Shown here piece after piece: positions 1 through 5,266 of a DNA stretch of 5,266 nucleotides. The notes below the pieces were generated by a model. That model was not told where the DNA came from. It saw only the letters and a list, made by a program, of their open reading frames with translations, and did not search any database. How positions within the stretch are numbered: position 1 is the stretch's first letter; every line of letters begins with the position of its first letter. The stretch lies in the NCBI GenBank assembly GCA_021793095.1, contig JAJYTK010000088.1, positions 1-5,266 on the forward strand. The letters run 5' to 3'. The DNA is from Pseudomonadota bacterium. GTDB lineage: Bacteria > Pseudomonadota > Gammaproteobacteria > Burkholderiales > Burkholderiaceae_B. The position numbers and the translations under genes were made by a program.

Positions 1-9
1 GTCCACCAT

Positions 10-36
10 GGTGAGGGGGGGTTAGCCCTCCTCACC
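10..36 (-). other. GC-rich hairpin spanning the secF stop codon
   Basis: On the minus strand GGTGAGG (36-30) pairs with CCTCACC (16-10), and GGG (28-26) with CCC (20-18), with one A/C mismatch (29/17) and a 5-nt loop CTAAC (25-21) that contains most of the secF TAA stop. No U-run follows; the next bases are ATGGTGGAC to the window edge. It is therefore not a canonical intrinsic terminator as far as can be seen. It may stabilise the 3' end of the operon mRNA or be part of a longer structure outside the window. Confidence 0.5.
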
Positions 37-972
37 CTCAATCACACTGGGATCGTCGTCTTTAGAGATGACTTTTTTGATCAGGTCATCGCGCTTGAGG
101 CCAAGCATGAGGGCGACGCCAGAGGCCACAAAGACCGAGGAATAAATCCCGAACCAAATCCCAATGGTCAACGCCAGAGAGAAGTACTTGAGTGTGGGGC
201 CGCCAAAGAAAAACATCGACAGCACCATGATTTGGGTAGACCCGTGGGTAATGATGGTGCGCGAGATGTTTTGGGTAATCGACAGATCGACGGTTTCGAC
301 CACAGGCATGCGGCGCTGGATACGAAAGTTTTCACGGATACGATCCATGATGACCACCGACTCGTTGACCGAATAACCCAAAACGGCCAGCACCCCAGCT
401 AATACCGCCAGCGTGAATTCCCATTGGAAGAGGGCAAAAAACCCTAAAATAATCACCACGTCGTGCAGGTTGGCGACCGCACATGCGATGGCCAGTTTCC
501 ACTCAAAGCGAAAGGCCAAATAGACCATGATGCCAATGACCACAAAGAGTAGGGCTAATAAACCGCTTTGGACTAACTCCTCGCCGACCTGAGGGCCGAC
601 AAACTCAACCCTCTGTAGGCTCACATCGGGGCTTTGGGCCTCGAGTGCGCGCATGACCTGTTCGCTTTGTTCGCCGGTATCTGAATCATCAATGGTGGGT
701 AAACGGATCATAATATCGCGAGAGGTCCCAAAGTTTTGAACCTGAAAATCCGTATAACCCACCTCGGACAATGCCTCGCGGACCTCATCGACCTGGGCGG
801 CTTGGGGGTATTGCACCTCCATCACTGTTCCACCCGTAAATTCAATGGATAAGTTAAACCCGCGGGTAGCGATAAAAAAGACCGCCAGAACAAAGGCCAC
901 CAAGCTGATCAGGTTGAGCAGCTTGACATGGCGCATGAAAGGGATGGTGCGACTGATGCGAAAAAACTCCAT
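22..972 (-). CDS. secF: Protein translocase subunit SecF
   Basis: SecF pairs with SecD in the proton-driven SecDF complex of the inner membrane. The 316-residue product has family length (E. coli about 323). Helix 1 is at about 17-36, the periplasmic P4 domain at about 37-134 with IEFTGGTVMEV (43-53) and VEFVGPQVGEEL (122-133), then five helices near 135-154, 160-181, 186-209, 240-258 and 262-290. Conserved membrane motifs are HDVVIILGFFALFQWEF (170-186), LGYSVNESVVIMDRIRENF (198-216) and SRTIITHGST (237-246). D210 and R238 keep the family spacing and correspond to charged residues linked to proton transfer. The usual VVVFDRIREN reads VVIMDRIREN here, with Met209 before the Asp. The C-terminal tail is short and acidic. 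The start at 972 lies 11 nt after secD with an AAGGG site, so the pair is almost surely co-translated. The stop sits inside a GC-rich hairpin. Confidence 0.98.
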   Translation of the reverse strand: MEFFRISRTIPFMRHVKLLNLISLVAFVLAVFFIATRGFNLSIEFTGGTVMEVQYPQAAQVDEVREALSEVGYTDFQVQNFGTSRDIMIRLPTIDDSDTGEQSEQVMRALEAQSPDVSLQRVEFVGPQVGEELVQSGLLALLFVVIGIMVYLAFRFEWKLAIACAVANLHDVVIILGFFALFQWEFTLAVLAGVLAVLGYSVNESVVIMDRIRENFRIQRRMPVVETVDLSITQNISRTIITHGSTQIMVLSMFFFGGPTLKYFSLALTIGIWFGIYSSVFVASGVALMLGLKRDDLIKKVISKDDDPSVIEGEEG

Positions 973-980
973 GATGGCTA

Positions 981-985
981 CCCTT
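981..985 (-). promoter_or_regulatory. Ribosome binding site of secF, overlapping the secD stop
   Basis: The minus strand reads TAAGGG where the TAA is the secD stop; AAGGG ends 8 nt before the secF ATG at 972. A ribosome finishing secD therefore covers the secF initiation region, which fits coupled and roughly equal synthesis of the two subunits. Confidence 0.6.
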
Positions 986-2852
986 ATTTAACGTTTTCCG
1001 ACTTCCATACTTGGCCGATGGAAATGCGTTGCAAGCGGCGGCGTCGGCCATACCATAGGTTGACCAATGCCCGTACCCCGATGACTGATGAGAACATTGA
1101 GGTCAAAATACCGATACAATGCACGACGGCAAAGCCGCGCACAGGGCCTGAACCAAAGGCAAGCAACACAATACCCACAATCAGACTGGTCAAGTTAGAG
1201 TCAAAAATAGTTGCCCAGGCGCGTTCGAAGCCTAGATGTATGGCTTGTTGAGGGTTGAGGCCGTTGCGTAGCTCTTCGCGAATCCTTTCGTTAATGAGTA
1301 CGTTGGCATCAATAGCCATCCCCAATGTCAGCGCAATGGCGGCAATCCCTGGCAAGGTGAGGGTGGCCTGCAACATCGACAGCACCGCTAACAATAGCAG
1401 GATGTTAAAGGTCAACCCCAGCGTGGAAAATATGCCAAAGAGGTTGTAGTAAACAATAATAAAGATTGCCAAGGCAATAAAACCATAGAGTGTGGAGTTA
1501 AAGCCCTGTTCGATATTGGCCGCCCCAAGGCTTGGGCCAATGGTGCGTTCTTCGATGATTTCCATGGGGGCAGCCAGTGAACCCGCGCGCAACAAGAGCG
1601 CGATATCCGCCGCCTCTTGGGGGCCCATATTGCCGGAAATCTGTACTTGCCCGCTGGGAATTTCACTGCGAATCACTGGGGCGGTGACCACCTCGCCTTT
1701 GCCCTGCTCAAACAGCACAATGGCCATGCGCTTATTGACGTTATTACGGGTCACATCACGGAAGATGCGGGCCCCTTTTTGATCCAAGGTCAGGTTGACC
1801 GTGGGCTGTTGTGATTGTGAGTCACGGCCGGGTTGGGCGTCTTGGAGGTTTTCCCCCGTTAGAATCACCTGGCGGCGCAGCAGCAGCTCGTGACCCTCGC
1901 GGTCACTATAACGCTCGAGCCCAAAAGGCACGCGCCCAGAGGACAGTGCGTTCATGGCGGCCGGAGAATCATCCACCATGCGAATTTCTAGTGTTGCTGT
2001 ACGACCTAGGATTTCTTTGGCCTTGGCCACATCTTGGACCCCAGGCAGCTGCACCACAATACGGTCATTGCCCTGTTGCTGAATGATGGGCTCAGCCACC
2101 CCTAGCTCATTAATACGGTTGTGCAGGGTGCTGATGTTTTGGCTCAACGCATTGGTTTGCGCCTCATTAATCGCCAAGGGCGAGAGCTGTACGATGAGCT
2201 CTGGGCCGTTTGGGTCGGGGGTAAACTCGAGATCGCGGTCGTTGCGGCGAATCTCGGTTTGTGCCTCATCGCGTTGCTCTGTGCTATCAAAGGTGAGCAG
2301 CACACTGTGTCGCTCACGCTCGATTTGTTTAAAGGGAATCTTGGCGTCGCGCAGCTGGGTGCGCAGGTCAGAGGCCAGCGAATCGTAGCGCGTGTTGAGC
2401 GCCCCCTCCATGTCGACCTCGAGCAAGAAGTGCACACCGCCTCGTAAATCAAGCCCTAAATGCATGGGCAGGGCCCCAATTTCGGTCAACCAATTGGGAG
2501 AGGCTGACATGAGGTTGAGAGCGACGGTATAGCTCGGATCCTCTGGGTCGGGGTTGAGGACTTGCTCCAGCAGGTCTTTGGCCTTGATTTGGGTATCAGT
2601 GGAATCAAAACGGACACGCACCGTGCCAACGGGACCATTTTGCTCGAAATAGACCCCTGTGGTTGGTATTTCGTGCTCATCGAAAATGGATTCGATACGT
2701 TTGAGCGTGTCTAAGTCGACCTTGACGACGGATTTGGCGCCCGCCACCTGGACGGCGGGAGACTCGCCAAACAAGTTGGGTAGGGTGTAAATCAGCCCGA
2801 TGAGCAAGGCTGCTAAAACGATGAGGTATTTCCAGAGGGGATAACGATTCAT
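984..2852 (-). CDS. secD: Protein translocase subunit SecD
   Basis: SecD is an inner-membrane subunit of the SecDF complex, an RND-superfamily-like machine that uses the proton motive force to pull proteins out of SecYEG on the periplasmic side. The 622-residue product matches the E. coli length (about 615). Helix 1 lies at about 8-26, followed by a large periplasmic region to about 450. Its P1 head and base carry LGLDLRGGVHFLLEVD (132-147), INELGVAEP (247-255) and VVQLPGV (266-272), then GRTATLEIRMV near 283-293. Five more helices fill about 452-600. TM4 holds GMAIDANVLINERIREEL (511-528); D515 aligns, as I recall, with E. coli D519, needed for proton-driven function. FDSNLTSLI (550-558) and GSGPVRGFA (567-575) are also typical. 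The ATG at 2852 is the only reasonable start, because an in-frame TAA lies three codons upstream. secF follows after 11 nt. Confidence 0.98.
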   Translation of the reverse strand: MNRYPLWKYLIVLAALLIGLIYTLPNLFGESPAVQVAGAKSVVKVDLDTLKRIESIFDEHEIPTTGVYFEQNGPVGTVRVRFDSTDTQIKAKDLLEQVLNPDPEDPSYTVALNLMSASPNWLTEIGALPMHLGLDLRGGVHFLLEVDMEGALNTRYDSLASDLRTQLRDAKIPFKQIERERHSVLLTFDSTEQRDEAQTEIRRNDRDLEFTPDPNGPELIVQLSPLAINEAQTNALSQNISTLHNRINELGVAEPIIQQQGNDRIVVQLPGVQDVAKAKEILGRTATLEIRMVDDSPAAMNALSSGRVPFGLERYSDREGHELLLRRQVILTGENLQDAQPGRDSQSQQPTVNLTLDQKGARIFRDVTRNNVNKRMAIVLFEQGKGEVVTAPVIRSEIPSGQVQISGNMGPQEAADIALLLRAGSLAAPMEIIEERTIGPSLGAANIEQGFNSTLYGFIALAIFIIVYYNLFGIFSTLGLTFNILLLLAVLSMLQATLTLPGIAAIALTLGMAIDANVLINERIREELRNGLNPQQAIHLGFERAWATIFDSNLTSLIVGIVLLAFGSGPVRGFAVVHCIGILTSMFSSVIGVRALVNLWYGRRRRLQRISIGQVWKSENVK

Positions 2853-2937
2853 GAGACTGGCTTATGCGGGCAGTCGAGCGCCACGGCATTGCACATCATA
2901 GACGCAAGTGGGCCGTGACGATCGTACGGTGTGAGTT
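2853..2937 (-). other. yajC-secD spacer with overlapping inverted repeats
   Basis: This 85-nt spacer has no Shine-Dalgarno at a useful distance from the secD ATG; the last bases are GCCAGTCTC. On the plus strand CACGGC (2882-2887) pairs with GCCGTG (2912-2917). The second arm also lies within CCGTGACGATCGTACGG (2913-2929), a near-perfect palindrome with one extra G. The two foldings use the same bases and so exclude each other. The self-complementary 8-mer ACGATCGT sits at 2918-2925. A 16-codon ORF, 2899 to 2849, ends in a TGA that overlaps the secD start. A regulatory role is possible but not shown. Confidence 0.35.
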
Positions 2938-3279
2938 TTATAGAGATTTGACAGTGCCTTTGGGCAGGACCGAAGCAACAGATTGACGTTGCATAATAAT
3001 CTCGACAGGCTTGTCTTCTTGTTGTGAAATCTCAACAGTGACGTAGTTTTCCTGAACCTTGGTGATTTTGCCCAGCATACCGCCACTGGTCACGATCTCG
3101 TCACCCTTGGCGAGATTGGCCACGAGATTGCGGTGTTCTTTTTGGCGCTTCATCTGGGGACGAATCATCAAAAAGTACAGGATGACGAACATCAAAATGA
3201 GCGGCAATAAGCCAACGATAGGGTTGCCGCCATCCGCAGCCTGGGCGGGGATGATTTGCAGGATGTCTGCGATCGACAT
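2938..3279 (-). CDS. yajC: Sec translocon accessory subunit YajC
   Basis: YajC is a small inner-membrane protein that copurifies with SecD and SecF in the holo-translocon with SecYEG and YidC; in E. coli it is dispensable. The 113-residue product is about the family length (E. coli about 110). It has a short N-terminal segment, one membrane helix at about 20-39 (IVGLLPLILMFVILYFLMI), directly followed by the family signature RPQMKRQKEH at 40-49, and then a cytoplasmic beta-rich domain with GDEIVTSGGMLGKI at 59-72. The positively charged residues right after the helix fit a cytoplasmic C-terminus. The start is supported by an AGGAG site 7 nt upstream. The gene lies 104 nt after tgt, with a possible promoter between, and 85 nt before secD. 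The low-complexity AQAA near residues 12-15 might look like a signal-peptide cleavage site, but it precedes the only helix, so I read the helix as a membrane anchor. Confidence 0.96.
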   Translation of the reverse strand: MSIADILQIIPAQAADGGNPIVGLLPLILMFVILYFLMIRPQMKRQKEHRNLVANLAKGDEIVTSGGMLGKITKVQENYVTVEISQQEDKPVEIIMQRQSVASVLPKGTVKSL

Positions 3280-3286
3280 GTGCGAG

Positions 3287-3291
3287 CTCCT
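3287..3291 (-). promoter_or_regulatory. Ribosome binding site of yajC
   Basis: The minus strand reads AGGAG, ending 7 nt before the ATG at 3279. It is the strongest Shine-Dalgarno in the window and fixes the yajC start. It suggests that yajC, unlike tgt and secD, starts translation independently of its upstream neighbour. Confidence 0.8.
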
Positions 3292-3307
3292 AATTGATTT
3301 GTTGTTT

Positions 3308-3345
3308 CGGCTATGGCTAAGTTAATTAAGCTTGTATTGTAGCCG
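3308..3345. repeat. Inverted repeat CGGCTA-N26-TAGCCG in the tgt-yajC spacer
   Basis: On the plus strand CGGCTA (3308-3313) and TAGCCG (3340-3345) form perfect 6-bp arms separated by 26 nt, with centres 32 bp apart, about three helical turns. The left arm is followed by a second GGCTA (3315-3319). The right arm overlaps the first two bases of the putative -10 box. The interior is AT-rich and includes TTAATTAA. No U-run follows on either strand, so it is not an intrinsic terminator. It could be an operator-like dyad or chance. Confidence 0.3.
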
Positions 3346-3364
3346 TTTCAGTAGAAAATAAATG
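3336..3364 (-). promoter_or_regulatory. Possible internal promoter ahead of yajC-secD-secF
   Basis: In the 104-nt spacer between tgt and yajC the minus strand reads TACAAT at 3341-3336, a good sigma70 -10 box. With a 17-nt spacer the -35 position holds CATTTA (3364-3359), a poor match to TTGACA, so this would be a weak or activated promoter. A start site near 3329 would leave a leader of about 50 nt before yajC. The spacer is clearly more AT-rich than the flanking genes and has no convincing terminator, so yajC-secD-secF could also be reached by read-through from queA-tgt. This is inferred from sequence pattern only. Confidence 0.4.
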
Positions 3365-3383
3365 GTTTTTCAGGAAATGTAAA

Positions 3384-5266
<1,883 letters not shown>

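Noticed and set aside
1..13. A downstream gene starting at the ATG at 9-7 (minus strand), within the palindrome CACCATGGTG
   Set aside because: Only three codons are inside the window, no Shine-Dalgarno is placed correctly (the purine-rich stretch is about 18 nt away and in a hairpin), so nothing can be supported.
1811..2086. Plus-strand ORFs opposite secD, for example 1811-2086, 2083-2388 and 2121-2447
   Set aside because: They lie wholly antisense to a full-length, motif-complete secD, have no recognisable domain and are explained by the codon pattern of the opposite strand.
2677..2889. Minus-strand ORF starting at 2889 and running into the secD 5' end in another frame
   Set aside because: It overlaps the conserved secD N-terminus, has low-complexity out-of-frame composition and no ribosome binding site.
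3354..3371. GAAAA/TTTTC inverted repeat just after tgt as a terminator
   Set aside because: The stem is only five A/T-rich pairs and would not terminate transcription efficiently; no GC-rich stem precedes the T-run.

Overview
The window carries one gene set, all on the minus strand: the ribosyltransferase-isomerase, tRNA-guanine transglycosylase and SecDF-YajC cluster. In transcription order (right to left) it reads queA (5' end cut off by the window edge), tgt, yajC, secD, secF. This order is well known in Proteobacteria. SecF is the closest to a taxonomic marker: its LGYSVNESVVI and HDVVIILGFFALFQWEF stretches, and the MNRYPLWKY start of SecD, resemble Betaproteobacteria, and from memory Bordetella/Alcaligenaceae in particular. 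Base composition looks near half GC, lower than in Bordetella, so a moderate-GC member of Burkholderiales is my best guess. No search was possible, so the placement is an inference.

Layout: queA (partial, 4526-5266) overlaps tgt (3384-4529) by an ATGA junction. A 104-nt AT-rich spacer (3280-3383) follows, with a plausible internal promoter and an inverted repeat. yajC (2938-3279) has a clear Shine-Dalgarno sequence. An 85-nt spacer (2853-2937) precedes secD (984-2852); it has no visible Shine-Dalgarno, but holds inverted repeats and a tiny ORF whose stop overlaps the secD start. secF (22-972) follows secD after 11 nt, and a GC-rich hairpin spans its stop codon. No stretch longer than 300 nt lacks a gene.

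Functionally the cluster has two halves. Tgt inserts preQ1 at the wobble position of GUN tRNAs, and QueA converts preQ1 to epoxyqueuosine, so these two genes make queuosine-modified tRNA. YajC, SecD and SecF form the accessory membrane complex of the SecYEG translocon; SecDF uses the proton motive force to help complete protein export. All key residues I could check are present and the four complete genes have normal lengths. I see no mobile element, RNA gene, CRISPR array or unknown system. The second-look items are confined to the spacers and the secF 3' end, and all are modest.
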